A stretch of 64,000 bases of DNA, taken from assembly GCF_023101085.1 (NCBI RefSeq), contig NZ_CP064703.1, forward strand, positions 62,001 to 126,000, written 5' to 3'. Below, piece by piece: positions 45,925-56,934 of this stretch. The notes beneath the pieces are model-generated. The model ran no database searches. It saw only the letters and a list, made by a program, of their open reading frames with translations, and was not told the origin of the DNA. The first letter of the stretch is position 1. Each line of letters begins with the position of its first letter. Origin of the DNA: Bradyrhizobium sp. 170 (GTDB taxonomy: Bacteria > Pseudomonadota > Alphaproteobacteria > Rhizobiales > Xanthobacteraceae). The position numbers were made by a program, and so were the translations under genes.

Positions 45925-46572
45925 TTGTCCGTGTTGCGAATACTGACATTTCTGGTTGCGATTGCGGCGTTGTGTGGGGCGGCATCCCTCGCACAAGCAC
46001 AGAGCGCTGCTCCGAAGGGCGCCAAGGATTCGGCGAAGGAAGCGGCCAAGCCCGCGCCTGCACCCGCGGCAAAGCCTGGGGCCAAACCTGCGGAACCGGC
46101 CGCCGCGGCTGCTGCTGGCGGGGCGGAGCCCACCTTGATCGGTCAGTACGGTACCTGGGGCGCCTACACGGCGACGCCGGCGGGCAGGAAGGTCTGTTTC
46201 GCGTTGGCGAAGCCATCGTCATCCAAAACGAATCCACCGAATCGTCCGCGCGATCCTGCCTACGCTTTCGTCTCGACGCGCCCGGCGGAAAAAGTCATCA
46301 ACGAAGTTTCGATCATGATCGGATACGCGCTGAAGCCGGGTTCGGAATCCTCTCTTGAGGTCGGCGGCTCGGCCTATGCGATGTATACCCAGGGCGACGG
46401 GCTCTGGATCAAGAACGCCGCGGAGGAAGAGCAGATGGTCAGCGCCATGCGCAAATCCGCCGAAGTCACCGTCAAGGGCGTTTCGGCCAAGGGCACCGAG
46501 ACCACGGACGTCTTCTCGCTGAAGGGGCTGGCCCAGGCGCTCGACCGGCTGGCGCAGGACTGCAAGCGCTAG
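45925..46572 (+). CDS. IalB-like (invasion-associated locus B) secreted protein
   Basis: The 215-residue product has a signal peptide (MSVLRILTFLVAIAALCGAA), a Pro/Ala/Lys-rich linker and an IalB domain (about 68-212) with WGAYTATPAGRKVCFALAKP, GDGLWIKNAAEEEQMVSAMR and a closing Cys (LAQDCKR). Family members are periplasmic; the name comes from Bartonella but homologues are common in harmless Rhizobiales. TTG 45925 is chosen because GAGGGAAC precedes it. Confidence 0.85.
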   Translation: MSVLRILTFLVAIAALCGAASLAQAQSAAPKGAKDSAKEAAKPAPAPAAKPGAKPAEPAAAAAAGGAEPTLIGQYGTWGAYTATPAGRKVCFALAKPSSSKTNPPNRPRDPAYAFVSTRPAEKVINEVSIMIGYALKPGSESSLEVGGSAYAMYTQGDGLWIKNAAEEEQMVSAMRKSAEVTVKGVSAKGTETTDVFSLKGLAQALDRLAQDCKR

Positions 46573-46574
46573 CG

Positions 46575-46625
46575 CATGATCCGGAAAAGTGGTTTCCGGT
46601 TTTCCGAAGAGATCATGCCCAAACA
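46575..46625 (+). repeat. Dispersed intergenic repeat, family B
   Basis: GCATGATCCGGAAAAGTGG, TCCGGTTTTCC and GAGATCATGCCCAAA, matching 57535-57625 without the central insert. Located just after the IalB-like gene. Confidence 0.8.
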
Positions 46626-46689
46626 ACGGCTTTTAAGCCCAGAATGACGTTGTTTAGGGGGCCTGAAAGGCCTATTTGAGTGCTACCTC

Positions 46690-46775
46690 GTAGAGTGGGC
46701 AAAGGCGCGTCGCGCCGTGCCCACCATTAACGTTTATGGTGGGGACTTCGCATTGCCCACCCCACGTATCTCAAG
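46690..46775. repeat. GTGGGCA...TGCCCAC palindromic repeat
   Basis: AGAGTGGGCAAAGGCGCG pairs with CGCGCCGTGCCCAC, then GTTTATGGTGGGGACTTCGC and a final TGCCCACCCCACG. It ends 12 bp before the rlmN start codon and so contributes most of the rlmN leader. Confidence 0.75.
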
Positions 46776-46787
46776 AACAGAAACACA

Positions 46788-48005
46788 ATGACCGTCGCTT
46801 CAATCGAGAGCAGTTCCTCGGCTCAGGCTCCCCTCGAGAAGGTTCCGCTCGAAACCTATGTGCCGCCGGCAAAACCTTCGCTGATCGGCCTGTCGCGCGG
46901 CGAGATCGCCGACCGGCTGGGCGAGATCGGCGTTGCGTCCGCGCAGCGCAAGATGCGCACGCAGCAGCTCTGGCACTGGATGTATGTCCGCGGCGCCAAG
47001 GCGTTCGACGAGATGACCAGCATTTCGAAAGAAATGCGCGCGCAGCTGGAGCAGCATTTTACCGTCGATCGCCCCGAAGTGGTGGCCGAGCAGGTTTCCA
47101 ACGACGGCACCCGCAAATGGCTGTTGCGCCTGCCGAGCGGTGACGCGTTCCAGAAAGCGCATGAAGTCGAGTGCGTCTACATTCCCGAAACCGATCGCGG
47201 CACGCTCTGCGTCTCCTCGCAGGTCGGCTGCACCCTGAACTGTTCGTTTTGCCACACCGGCACACAGCGGCTGGTGCGCAATCTCACGGCGGGCGAAATC
47301 GTCGGCCAGATCATGGTGGCGCGCGACCGCCTCAACGACTGGGCCGACCGCGAGACGCCGACCGGCAGCCGTCTCGTCACCAACGTCGTCATGATGGGGA
47401 TGGGCGAGCCGCTCTATAATTTCGACGCGGTGCGCGATGCGCTGCTGATTGTTGCAGATAACGAAGGCATCGGCATTTCCCGCCGCCGCATCACGCTGTC
47501 GACCTCGGGCGTGGTGCCGAACATCATCCGCACCGGCGACGAAATCGGCGTCATGCTGGCGATCTCGCTGCATGCGGTGCGCGACGAGCTGCGCAACGAG
47601 CTGGTGCCGCTCAACCGAAAATACCCGATTGCCGAATTGCTGCAGGCCTGCCGCGATTATCCGGGCTCGTCGAACGCGCGGCGCATCACCTTCGAATATG
47701 TGATGCTCAAGGGCATCAATGATTCCATGGATGACGCCAAACTGCTGGTGAAGCTGCTCAAGGGCATTCCGGCCAAGATCAATTTGATTCCGTTCAACCC
47801 GTGGCCGGGCACAAAGTATGAGTGCTCGGACTGGGAGCAGATCGAAAAGTTCTCCGAATATATCTTCAATGCCGGCTACTCCTCGCCGGTCCGCACGCCG
47901 CGCGGCCGCGACATCCTCGCCGCCTGCGGTCAGTTGAAGTCGGAGACCGAAAAACTGTCCGCGCGCGAGCGCCAGGCGCTGCGCGCGATGGCGATGACGG
48001 ATTGA
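46788..48005 (+). CDS. rlmN: 23S rRNA (adenine2503-C2)-methyltransferase
   Basis: The 405-residue product is a radical-SAM methyltransferase with the iron-sulfur motif [24 protein letters not shown] and the C-terminal catalytic Cys region [15 protein letters not shown]. It methylates A2503 in 23S rRNA (and A37 of some tRNAs), helping translation fidelity. It is longer than the E. coli enzyme by an N-terminal lead of about 25 residues. Single gene. Confidence 0.97.
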   Translation: MTVASIESSSSAQAPLEKVPLETYVPPAKPSLIGLSRGEIADRLGEIGVASAQRKMRTQQLWHWMYVRGAKAFDEMTSISKEMRAQLEQHFTVDRPEVVAEQVSNDGTRKWLLRLPSGDAFQKAHEVECVYIPETDRGTLCVSSQVGCTLNCSFCHTGTQRLVRNLTAGEIVGQIMVARDRLNDWADRETPTGSRLVTNVVMMGMGEPLYNFDAVRDALLIVADNEGIGISRRRITLSTSGVVPNIIRTGDEIGVMLAISLHAVRDELRNELVPLNRKYPIAELLQACRDYPGSSNARRITFEYVMLKGINDSMDDAKLLVKLLKGIPAKINLIPFNPWPGTKYECSDWEQIEKFSEYIFNAGYSSPVRTPRGRDILAACGQLKSETEKLSARERQALRAMAMTD

Positions 48006-48029
48006 GGATGAGTCCCGCCTTCGCTGTTC

Positions 48030-48104
48030 GAGCTACGGCGGACAAGTCGTCGCTTGCGCTCCCTTGCGCAAACGCTTCGCGTTTGTCGCAGGCAATGACG
48101 GTGT
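48030..48104. repeat. Dispersed palindromic repeat, family F (partial)
   Basis: Contains CTTGCGCAAACGCTTCGCG and GTCGCAGGCAATGACGGTG, matching the right end of the copy at 25019-25135. It runs up to 5 bp before the next start codon. Confidence 0.8.
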
Positions 48105-48108
48105 AGGC

Positions 48109-48600
48109 ATGGCGCTAATCGGCCGCTTCTTCGTCATCCTGTTCGCCTTCCTCGCCGCCTGTTTCGTGGCGGGGATGATCGTGGTCGGCGCGGTGCTCTA
48201 CCCCGAATTCAGCGATCTCGGCGGCGGGCCGATCGATCAGGGCGCGATCAACGTCGTGCTCGGCTTCGGCTTCATCTTCCTGTCCGGCTTTGCGCTGCTG
48301 CCGGCGCTGATCGTGGTCTTGATCACCGAGGCCTTCTATATCCGCAACGTGCTCGCTTATGCGGTCGGCGGCGCGATCGTCGGCGCGGCCTGCTATCTCG
48401 GCCTTATTCCGTTCGATCCGGACACGCTGCGTTTCGATGGCATCGTGCACCGCCATCTCGAAATCATGACCGGCGCGGGCATCGTGGCCGGCCTGATCTA
48501 CTGGATGATCGCGGGCCGATCCGCCGGCGCCTGGCGCGAACCGAGACCTCCCTTGCGGCCACCGCCGCCATTGCCCTCGCACTCGCGGCCGCAGGCGTGA
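48109..48600 (+). CDS. Four-helix membrane protein of unknown function
   Basis: The 163-residue product has four hydrophobic helices (about 5-28, 45-68, 78-98 and 122-142) and a Pro/Arg-rich C-terminal tail. I do not recognise the family. ATG 48109 is chosen because it starts the first helix, but the preceding bases are a dispersed repeat with no clear ribosome site, so expression level may be low. It lies between rlmN and a PAP2 gene, all on the same strand. Confidence 0.7.
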   Translation: MALIGRFFVILFAFLAACFVAGMIVVGAVLYPEFSDLGGGPIDQGAINVVLGFGFIFLSGFALLPALIVVLITEAFYIRNVLAYAVGGAIVGAACYLGLIPFDPDTLRFDGIVHRHLEIMTGAGIVAGLIYWMIAGRSAGAWREPRPPLRPPPPLPSHSRPQA

Positions 48601-48613
48601 ACCAGAGCGCAGC

Positions 48614-48669
48614 CGTCATTGCGAGCCAACGGGTCGCGCGAATGCGCGCCCCGTTGGCTCGTAATGACG
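48614..48669. repeat. Palindromic intergenic repeat, family G
   Basis: CGTCATTGCGAGCCAACGGG pairs with CCCGTTGGCTCGTAATGACG around a GC-rich loop. Part of the same sequence (GAGCCAACGGGTCGCGCGAA) occurs at 61185-61205. Confidence 0.85.
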
Positions 48670-48709
48670 GGGGTTTTCATCGCCAACCGCCTCGGCTAAA
48701 CCCCGCGCC

Positions 48710-49471
48710 ATGAACCGGACCGGACTTGTTATCGCGTTGGGCATATCGCTCGTCATCGGCCTGCTGTTCGGGATTTTCCCCGAACTCGACCTGAAGCTGG
48801 CGGGATTGTTCTACGATTCCACCAGCACATCGTTTCCGCTGAAGCAGAACGGGCTTGCCGGCTTCGCGCGCGATGGCGCGATGTGGATTGCCTGGGCGCT
48901 GGCGCTGCCGGCGCTGATTGCCATCGTGGGAAAGCTGGTGCGGCCGGACCGGCCGATGCTGGTTCCGGGGCGCGCGGCGGTGTTTCTTTTGGTCACCATC
49001 CTGCTCTCCGCCGTCGTGCTGACCAATCTCACCTTCAAGAGTTACTGGGGGCGGCCGCGGCCGGTGGTTGTGACGGAGTTCAACGGCCCCTGGCAGTTCG
49101 TGCCGTGGTGGGACCCGCGCGGGGAGTGCGGGCGTAACTGCTCATTCTTCTCCGGCGAGGGCGCCACCGCGTTCTGGACCTACGCACCCGCAGCCCTGAC
49201 CCCGCCGGCGTGGCGGCCCTTGGCCTATGTGGCGGCGACCGCGTTCGGGGTCGCAACCAGCGCGTTACGGATGGCGTTCGGCGGGCATTTCTTTACCGAC
49301 GTCGCCGCCGCGGGCCTCGTCAGCTTTTTCGTGATCTGGCTCTGCTATGCCTGGATTTACCGCTGGCCGTCGACCCGGCGGTCGGATGAGCAAATCGAGG
49401 CCGCGCTGGCGCGCTGGGGCTGGCCCGGCTACCGGCTGTTGCAGCGCTGGCGCGGGCGCGAAGCCGGATAA
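48710..49471 (+). CDS. PAP2-family membrane phosphatase
   Basis: The 253-residue product has about six helices and the three PAP2 active-site blocks: KSYWGRPRP, FFSGEGA and SALRMAFGGHFFTDV. The middle block normally reads SGH; here the catalytic His is replaced by Glu, while the nucleophilic His in the third block is present. Family members dephosphorylate lipid phosphates, including lipid A (LpxE/LpxF). Activity may be altered by the change, and substrate is unknown. Confidence 0.87.
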   Translation: MNRTGLVIALGISLVIGLLFGIFPELDLKLAGLFYDSTSTSFPLKQNGLAGFARDGAMWIAWALALPALIAIVGKLVRPDRPMLVPGRAAVFLLVTILLSAVVLTNLTFKSYWGRPRPVVVTEFNGPWQFVPWWDPRGECGRNCSFFSGEGATAFWTYAPAALTPPAWRPLAYVAATAFGVATSALRMAFGGHFFTDVAAAGLVSFFVIWLCYAWIYRWPSTRRSDEQIEAALARWGWPGYRLLQRWRGREAG

Positions 49472-49545
49472 TCCGATCCCAGCCGCCAGACGTCATTAAA
49501 CGCGTGCCCATCAGCGCGAAATTTGATATTCGCGCCCCCAAGCCG

Positions 49546-49652
49546 CTAGAGCATTATCGGTTCTGATTGAATCAGAACCGAAGCTCTAGATTTTTGTTTT
49601 GACGCGTTTTCTTCACGCGAACCGGTACCCACTTCGCTCGAAAACGCTATAA
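49546..49652. repeat. Hairpin plus family A repeat upstream of argG
   Basis: CTAGAGC and CGGTTCTGATT / AATCAGAACCG form a hairpin at 49546-49589, followed by a clean family A copy (TTTTGACGCGTTTTCTTC, GCGAACCGGTACCCACTTCG, CTCGAAAACGC). It sits 34 bp before the argG start. Confidence 0.85.
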
Positions 49653-51023
<1,371 letters not shown>

Positions 51024-51175
51024 ATCGCGGCGCGTAGCGGTCGTTGCCGGCATTGATTGTAACGGGGACGTCATTCGGGAGCGGTAGGATATAGAGTGGG
51101 CGCATGCCTTGCCCCGGGGGCCGGTAGCTTGCCGCCAGGGCGCGCCTTACTCCGAATCCGACCCGGTGACGCTCC

Positions 51176-52936
51176 ATGATTAAATTCTTCGCTGCCGCGA
51201 CCCTCATTGTCCTGCTATCGGGATTCCCGGCCGCTGCCCAGACCATCTACCCGATCGACCGCGCGGCGATTCTCGCTGGGGCGCGCTTCGACTTCAAAGT
51301 CGAATTTCCGGATCGCATCGATCCCGCAAAATTGAAAGTCACCGTGAACGGCCAGGACCATGCCGCTGCCTTCGGCCAGCCCGGAACGTTCGTGGAGCGC
51401 GAAGACGGCAAGGATCAGTCGGCGCTGACGCTTCGCGGCGTCACCCTGACCAAGCCGGGCAACGTCACAGTGGAAGTCAGCGATGGCGCGCGCAACCGCA
51501 CCGTCGGGTGGACGGTCTACGATACCGGGCCGCGCAAGGCGAAGAACGTCATCCTGTTTATCGGCGACGGGCTCTCGCCGGCGCATCGCACGGCTGCCCG
51601 TCTGCTCTCCAAGGGCATTGCAGAGGGCAAGAGCCTCGGCAAGCTTGCGATCGACGACATGCCGCACATGGCACTGGTGGCGACCGCAGGCTCGGATTCG
51701 ATCATCACCGATTCGGCGAACGCCGCCAGCGCCTACGCCACCGGCCACAAGACCGCGGTCAATGCCATGGGTGTCTATGCGGACCGCACTGCAAGTCCGT
51801 TCGATGACCCGAAGGTGGAGACCATTGCGAGCCTGGCGAAGCGACGGCACGGCATGGGGATCGGCATTGTCACCAATACCGAAATCGAGGATGCGACGCC
51901 GGCGGCGATGGTGGCGCACACCCGTCGCCGCGCCGCCTATGACGAGATTGTCGAACAGTTTTTTGCAGCCAAGCCCGATGTATTGATGGGTGGCGGAGCT
52001 GCGAATTTCCTTCCGCAAGCCGCCCCCGGGTCCAAGCGCAAGGACGACATCGATTATGTCGCCAGATTCCGCGACGCCGGCTACTCGGTTGCGACGACAA
52101 AGACCGAACTCGATGCGGTGAACGCCAAATCCGACACGCGCCAATTGCTCGGCCTGTTCGCCACGGGAAATATGGACGGCGCGTTGGACCGCAAATTTCT
52201 CAAGGGCGGCGGCGTCAAGAAATTTCCCGACCAGCCCGATTTGACCGAACAGGTGCAAACCGCATTGAACGTTCTCTCGAAGAACGATGCTGGCTTCTTC
52301 CTGATGGTAGAGTCCGGGATGATCGACAAATACGCGCATCTGCTGGATATGGAGCGCGCGGTCTACGACACCATCATGCTCGACAACGCGGTCAGCCTTG
52401 CGCGCAAATGGGCACTGGCGCGTGGCGACGACACGCTTATCCTGGCAATTGCGGACCACAACCATCCCAACAGCCTTGTCGGGACGATTAGCGACGACAT
52501 GACCACGACGCCTAATGTGCCGCTCCGCGAGCGCGTAGGCGTGTACGAAAAAGCTGGATTCCCCAACTATCCAGCCCCCGATGCGGATGGCTATCCATCG
52601 CGCATGGATGTCAGCCGCCGGCTCGCGATCTTTTCCGCCAGCCTGCCCGACCACTACGAAACCTTCCGTCCAAAGCTCGACAATCCCAACGAACCGACCG
52701 TGAAGGCTGACGAGCCCGGCGCGTTCAAGCCCAATGACAAGTACAAGGATGTTCCAGGCGTCGTACTGCGTTTCGGCAATCTGCCCGCGATGATGGGTGC
52801 CAGCGTGCATTCGGGAGAGGATGTCATCCTGACGGGGACCGGTCCGGGCAGTGAACGGATTCACGGTTCTATGGATAATACCGATGTATTCCGCGTCATG
52901 GCGGATGCGCTCGGCCTCGCGGCCGCGGGGCAATAG
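51176..52936 (+). CDS. PhoA-type alkaline phosphatase, secreted
   Basis: The 586-residue product has a signal peptide (MIKFFAAATLIVLLSGFPAA), an extra N-terminal beta domain (about 25-115) and the alkaline phosphatase core with metal Asp in FIGDGLSPAH, the nucleophile Ser region ITDSANAASAYATGHKT, VESGMIDKYAH, ADHNH and the late VHSGEDV. All metal ligands appear kept. It releases phosphate in the periplasm. This is the second phosphatase family in the window, after PhoD. Confidence 0.92.
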   Translation: MIKFFAAATLIVLLSGFPAAAQTIYPIDRAAILAGARFDFKVEFPDRIDPAKLKVTVNGQDHAAAFGQPGTFVEREDGKDQSALTLRGVTLTKPGNVTVEVSDGARNRTVGWTVYDTGPRKAKNVILFIGDGLSPAHRTAARLLSKGIAEGKSLGKLAIDDMPHMALVATAGSDSIITDSANAASAYATGHKTAVNAMGVYADRTASPFDDPKVETIASLAKRRHGMGIGIVTNTEIEDATPAAMVAHTRRRAAYDEIVEQFFAAKPDVLMGGGAANFLPQAAPGSKRKDDIDYVARFRDAGYSVATTKTELDAVNAKSDTRQLLGLFATGNMDGALDRKFLKGGGVKKFPDQPDLTEQVQTALNVLSKNDAGFFLMVESGMIDKYAHLLDMERAVYDTIMLDNAVSLARKWALARGDDTLILAIADHNHPNSLVGTISDDMTTTPNVPLRERVGVYEKAGFPNYPAPDADGYPSRMDVSRRLAIFSASLPDHYETFRPKLDNPNEPTVKADEPGAFKPNDKYKDVPGVVLRFGNLPAMMGASVHSGEDVILTGTGPGSERIHGSMDNTDVFRVMADALGLAAAGQ

Positions 52937-52958
52937 CGTCGCGCAAGCGCTCCTTGCA

Positions 52959-53579
52959 TCAGGAAAGCGGCGGCGCCGCAAACATCAGTTTGACGCAGCT
53001 CCGAAAGATCATGATCTGCCGTTCGAGTCGGCTCGGATCGTTCAGCGTCTTCGACATGATGATGGCGCCGTCGACGATGCAGGACAGCATGTCGGCGACG
53101 TCATCGAGGTCGACCGGCTCCCGCGGTGGATAGACCGCGGCGATGCCGTCGAGGATTTTGCGGAAGCGCGCGTTCCAGTCCCGCACCGACTGCGCGGTCA
53201 GTTCGCGCACTTCGCGATCGAACAGCCGCTCCTGATAGCAGATACTGGCAATCAGGCAGCCGGGATGGCCGTTCGGCAGGTCGGACATCGTCTCGGCAAG
53301 CAGCTTCAGCGAGATAAGGAACGCCTGCAGCGGATCGTCGGATAGCTGGTGGCCGCGCGCGAAGATTTCGTCGAAGAGCTGATCGTTGGTCGCGACATAG
53401 CGGCGGAGCATCTCGCGGGCGAGCGTATTCTTGTCCTTGAAGTGGTAGAAGAAGCCGCTCTTGGTGAGCCCGGCCTCGGCGATCACTTCGTCGATCGTGG
53501 TCGCGCCAAATCCCTTGGCGAGTACGGCGGCTTCCGCGATCTCTAGAATTCGCTCGCGCGTCGCTTCGCCCTTGCCCAT
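52959..53579 (-). CDS. TetR-family repressor
   Basis: The 206-residue product has an N-terminal TetR helix-turn-helix (GKGEATRERILEIAEAAVL then EAGLTKSGFFYHFKDK) and an AcrR-like ligand domain. A GTG at 53603 is an alternative start with a better GGAG spacing, but it lies inside a repeated operator-like motif, so ATG 53579 is used. It is divergent from a homocysteine methyltransferase gene and probably controls it and itself through the shared region. Confidence 0.88.
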   Translation of the reverse strand: MGKGEATRERILEIAEAAVLAKGFGATTIDEVIAEAGLTKSGFFYHFKDKNTLAREMLRRYVATNDQLFDEIFARGHQLSDDPLQAFLISLKLLAETMSDLPNGHPGCLIASICYQERLFDREVRELTAQSVRDWNARFRKILDGIAAVYPPREPVDLDDVADMLSCIVDGAIIMSKTLNDPSRLERQIMIFRSCVKLMFAAPPLS

Positions 53580-53601
53580 CCGCTTCTCTAAAACTGCACT
53601 C

Positions 53602-53633
53602 ACGGTACGGTTTCTCCATTGCCGACGGTACGG
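53602..53633. promoter_or_regulatory. Duplicated ACGGTACGG motif, candidate TetR operator
   Basis: ACGGTACGG occurs at 53602-53610 and 53625-53633, 23 bp apart (about two helix turns), just upstream of the tetR start and about 180 bp upstream of the divergent methyltransferase gene. The duplicated spacing fits binding by two TetR dimers. No binding data. Confidence 0.5.
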
Positions 53634-53807
53634 AGGTTTTGCGGCTCCACCGCAACCATTTGAATTCGTATCATTTTGTCGCGCCGGGTTCATCCGCACC
53701 ACGAGCCGCCTAGGAAGCCGCGACACTATGAGGCACCAACATCGCCCGACCCAGACCGGGGCGGGCAAGACCTACTGACGGCTGGAAAAAGCTCCGGAGA
53801 TGTTGAG

Positions 53808-54764
53808 ATGGCCAAATACAGAGACGATCTTCCGCAACGGCGTGGCGGCATTTTCCTTACCGATGGCGGCATGGAAACGACGCTGATCTTTCAAGAAGGA
53901 ATCGAACTGCCGCATTTCGCCGCCTTCGTGCTGCTCGACAGCGCGGAAGGCCGGCAGCAATTGAAGCAGTATTACGCCAGCTATCTTGCGGTCGCGCGCG
54001 ATCATGGCACAGGCTTTGTGCTCGACAGCCCGACCTGGCGCGCCAATCCGGATTGGGGGGCCAAGCTCGGTTACGACGCGTCCGCGCTCAAGGCGATCAA
54101 TGTCCGTTCGATTGCGTTCCTGGAGGAACTGCGAGCGGGCTGGGAACGGCCAGGCGCGCCTTGCGTCATCAGCGGCGCCATCGGCCCGCGCGGCGACGGC
54201 TACAAGGCGGGCAACATGGAAGCCGCGGAGGCCGAGGCCTATCATCGGGCGCAGATCGCGGCCTTCGTCGAGGGCGGCGCCGACATGGTCACCGCCTATA
54301 CGCTCACCAGCATCAATGAAGCCATCGGCGTCGCCCGCGCAGCCCGGTCGCTGGGAATACCAGCAGCGATCTCGTTTACCGTGGAGACCAATGGTCGTCT
54401 GGTGAAGGGTGAAACGTTGCGGGAGGCGATCGAGACCGTCGATCGCGAGACCGATGGTGCGCCCGAATACTTCCTGATCAACTGCGCCCATCCAACGCAT
54501 TTCGAGGATGCCTTGAAGGCTGGCGAGGGCTGGACGGAGCGTATCCATGGCGTCAGGGCCAACGCCTCGACGAAGAGCCATGCCGAGCTCGACGAATCCG
54601 AAACGCTCGATTCAGGCGACCCTGCCGATCTTGGGCGGCGTTACCTGAAGCTCAGGGGAGCGTTTCCGAAGATGCGCATTCTCGGCGGCTGCTGCGGCAC
54701 CGATCATCGGCACGCCGCGGCCATTTGCGACGCCTGCGTGCCGCCGCGGGCGCTCAGCGCCTGA
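53808..54764 (+). CDS. Homocysteine S-methyltransferase-like protein
   Basis: The 318-residue product has the Hcy-methyltransferase barrel with LTDGGMETTL at the start and zinc-binding cysteines in NCAHP and GGCCGTDHRH. It transfers a methyl group (from S-methylmethionine, betaine or similar) to homocysteine or a related thiol. ATG 53808 follows GGAGATGTTGAG. It faces a TetR gene across 230 bp, so its expression is likely induced by a small molecule. Confidence 0.92.
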   Translation: MAKYRDDLPQRRGGIFLTDGGMETTLIFQEGIELPHFAAFVLLDSAEGRQQLKQYYASYLAVARDHGTGFVLDSPTWRANPDWGAKLGYDASALKAINVRSIAFLEELRAGWERPGAPCVISGAIGPRGDGYKAGNMEAAEAEAYHRAQIAAFVEGGADMVTAYTLTSINEAIGVARAARSLGIPAAISFTVETNGRLVKGETLREAIETVDRETDGAPEYFLINCAHPTHFEDALKAGEGWTERIHGVRANASTKSHAELDESETLDSGDPADLGRRYLKLRGAFPKMRILGGCCGTDHRHAAAICDACVPPRALSA

Positions 54765-54771
54765 TAGCGTT

Positions 54772-54885
54772 TTCGAGCGAAGCATGCCCTCGGACTTGAT
54801 CCGCGGGTGGATACGCGGTTCGCGTAGCAATCAAGCTTACGCAGATTGCGTAGCCTCATCTGCGGCAGAAAATGCGTCAAAACAA
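54772..54885 (-). repeat. Dispersed intergenic repeat, family A long variant (reverse)
   Basis: GCGTTTTCGAGCGAAGC, TAGCAATCAAGCTTACGC, GATTGCGTAGCCTCATCTGC and AAAATGCGTCAAAAC; shares blocks with 15063-15190 and, at its ends, with the short family A copies. Confidence 0.75.
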
Positions 54886-54895
54886 CAAGCTCAAC

Positions 54896-54926
54896 AAAAA
54901 TGGCCGGGATTGCTCCCGGCCATTTT
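54896..54926 (-). terminator. Rho-independent terminator
   Basis: TGGCCGGGA pairs with TCCCGGCCA around TTGC, with an A run before and TTTT after, so it can act in both directions. It lies just past the 3' end of the OmpA-family gene on the minus strand. Confidence 0.85.
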
Positions 54927-54944
54927 CATTTGCGACGACCTGTC

Positions 54945-56934
54945 TTATCGGCGCGGCGGCGCGGTGCCGGGCGGGGGCGGCGGCAGCGACGCCTGACCGC
55001 CAGTGAGCAGCGGCGTGATGTTGCGGATGGTGACGCGCCGGTTGATCGGGCTCGGCCCGTCGACCGGCTCCTTCAGATACTGCTCGCCATAGCCTTGCGA
55101 GGTCAGGTTTTCCGCAGGCACGTTGAACTGCTGCGTCAGCAAGGTGGCCGCGGACTCGGCGCGCCGATCCGACAGCGACAGATTGTCGACATCGTTGCCG
55201 ACCGCGTCGGTGTGGCCCTCGATCAGGAACACCGCGCGCGGATTTTCCTGGATCGCGCGGTTGAGGCCGTCCGCGATCGCCTGCAGCTTCGCTGCCTGAT
55301 CGGGCGGGACTTCCCACGATCCGGTTTCGAAGTTGATGGTGTTGACGTCGATGCTCGGCATCCGCTGACGCACCGTGGGGCTGTAACGGATTTCGTCCAG
55401 CGAATAACGCCGTTCGATCCGTTCCACCGGTGGCGCCATCATGGTCTCGTAGAGCAGTTCCGGCGACGCCTCCTCGGCGTCGACGATGTAACGGTTGTAG
55501 GGAATGCGGACCACCGGCGGCGCCAGGTTGACATAGAACCCGCCGCCCCCGCGCGGATCGCGGTAGCTGTTGTCGATGATGATGATCTCGCGGCCACGCT
55601 CGTCGCGGCGGATACGGCGCATCAATTGACCGTCGCGGCCGGTCACGGTGATCACCTGCGTGCCGTCAGGCCTGATCACGACGGTGCGGGTCTCGCCACC
55701 GACGGTCTGGGTCTGGATGTCACGCGCGCCGTAGCGGAAACGGTCCACCTCGCTGTGACGGACATATTGCTGTCCGCCGGGATCGCGAATGATGATCCGG
55801 CCGGGCTCGGTGATGATGGTGCGGCCGCCCTGCTGGCTCTCGCGACGCTGGCCGCGGAAGTCGTCAAGGCGTTGCGGTCCGGACGGTCGCGTGCCCGGGG
55901 CAATGGCTGTGATTCCGGCTGCCGGCGGTGGGGCTGCCGGCAGTGGTGCGGTGACCTGAGGTGCCTGGCGGAAGGCCGGCGCGACGGTCGGCGGGGCGTT
56001 CTGTACCCGGCCAGCCGGCGGCGCGGCGTTCGGCGTGCCCGGCACGGCGGTTGGCGCCGTGGGGGCCGCACCTCCCGGAGCCGTGGGAGCAGCCGCCGGC
56101 GGCGTCGCGCCCGGGGGGGTGCCGGCACTCGGCGCGGCAGGCGGCGGCGCGCCGGGTCGTCCCGGCGGCGGTGTGGTCGGCGTGGTGGTCGGGGCGCCCG
56201 CACTCGGAGGCGTCGCCGGTGCGCCGGGACGCGGCGGTGGCGCCGTCGTCGTGCCTCCGCCAGGTGGCGGGGCGGCCGTCGGCGGCGCTGTCGGAGCGGG
56301 CGTGGTGGCAGGCGCCGGCGCGGTTGTGGGTGCCGGAGGCTGCTTGGCGCCAGCCGGCGGGGGCGGCGGCGGCACAGGTGATGGTGTCGCCTTCTGAGAT
56401 GAAGGCGGCGGTGGCGGTGGCGGTGCGGCAGGCTGCTTCGGCGCAGCAGGCGCGGCTGCCGGCGGAGGAGGCGGCGGCGGCGTCGGGCGCGAGGGTGCAG
56501 CCGCAGGAGGCGGCGGGGCGGAGTCGGTGCCTTCGAGCAGCAGCCGGGGAGGCGGCGGAGGAGTCGGTGCCTTCGGCGCAGCAGCCGGGGAGGCGGCGGC
56601 GGTGTCGGGCGCGGGTGGTGCTGCCGCCGGAGGTGGCGGGGTGGCGCTGGACGCGGTGGCGGAGCCGCAGCAGGCGGTGGCGGCGGAGGGGCTGCTGGAC
56701 GCGGAGGTGCAGCGGCCGGGGTGGCGGAGGAGCCGGCGCGGGCGCCTTCGGTGCGGCAGCCGGCGGCGGAGCACCCTTCGGCGCCTCCTTGGGCCTACCG
56801 CCCGGGGCTCCTTCTTCCCTTTCCTTGGCTTGCGCCACGACAAGCGGCGCGGTCTGCGCATGCGATGCGAAGGTCGCGAGCTGCGTCGCCGTCAAAGCAG
56901 TCGTGGCGAGCAGCAGGATGCGAAGGTTTGTCAT
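54945..56934 (-). pseudogene. OmpA-family outer-membrane protein gene with frameshifted Pro-rich linker
   Basis: Starts at ATG 56934 with a signal peptide (MTNLRILLLATTALTATQLA) and KEREEGAPGGRPKEAPKG. The Pro/Ala reading then passes from this frame to a second near 56715 and to a third near 56640, each step equal to one missing base; from about 56640 one frame runs to 54945. That long part holds a Pro-rich linker, a conserved middle domain (RTIITEPGRIIIRDPGG) and a C-terminal OmpA domain (ENPRAVFLIEGHTDAVG, LSDRRAESAATLL). Either the gene is truly broken or the assembly has errors in this GC-rich repeat. An intact protein would link outer membrane to peptidoglycan. Confidence 0.75.

Noticed and set aside
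51215..52981. 588-codon minus-strand open frame opposite the PhoA-type phosphatase
   Set aside because: Shadow of the phosphatase gene, which has signal peptide and all metal ligands.
54846..56381. 511-codon plus-strand open frame opposite the OmpA-family gene
   Set aside because: Arg/Gly-rich low-complexity shadow; the minus strand carries OmpA motifs.
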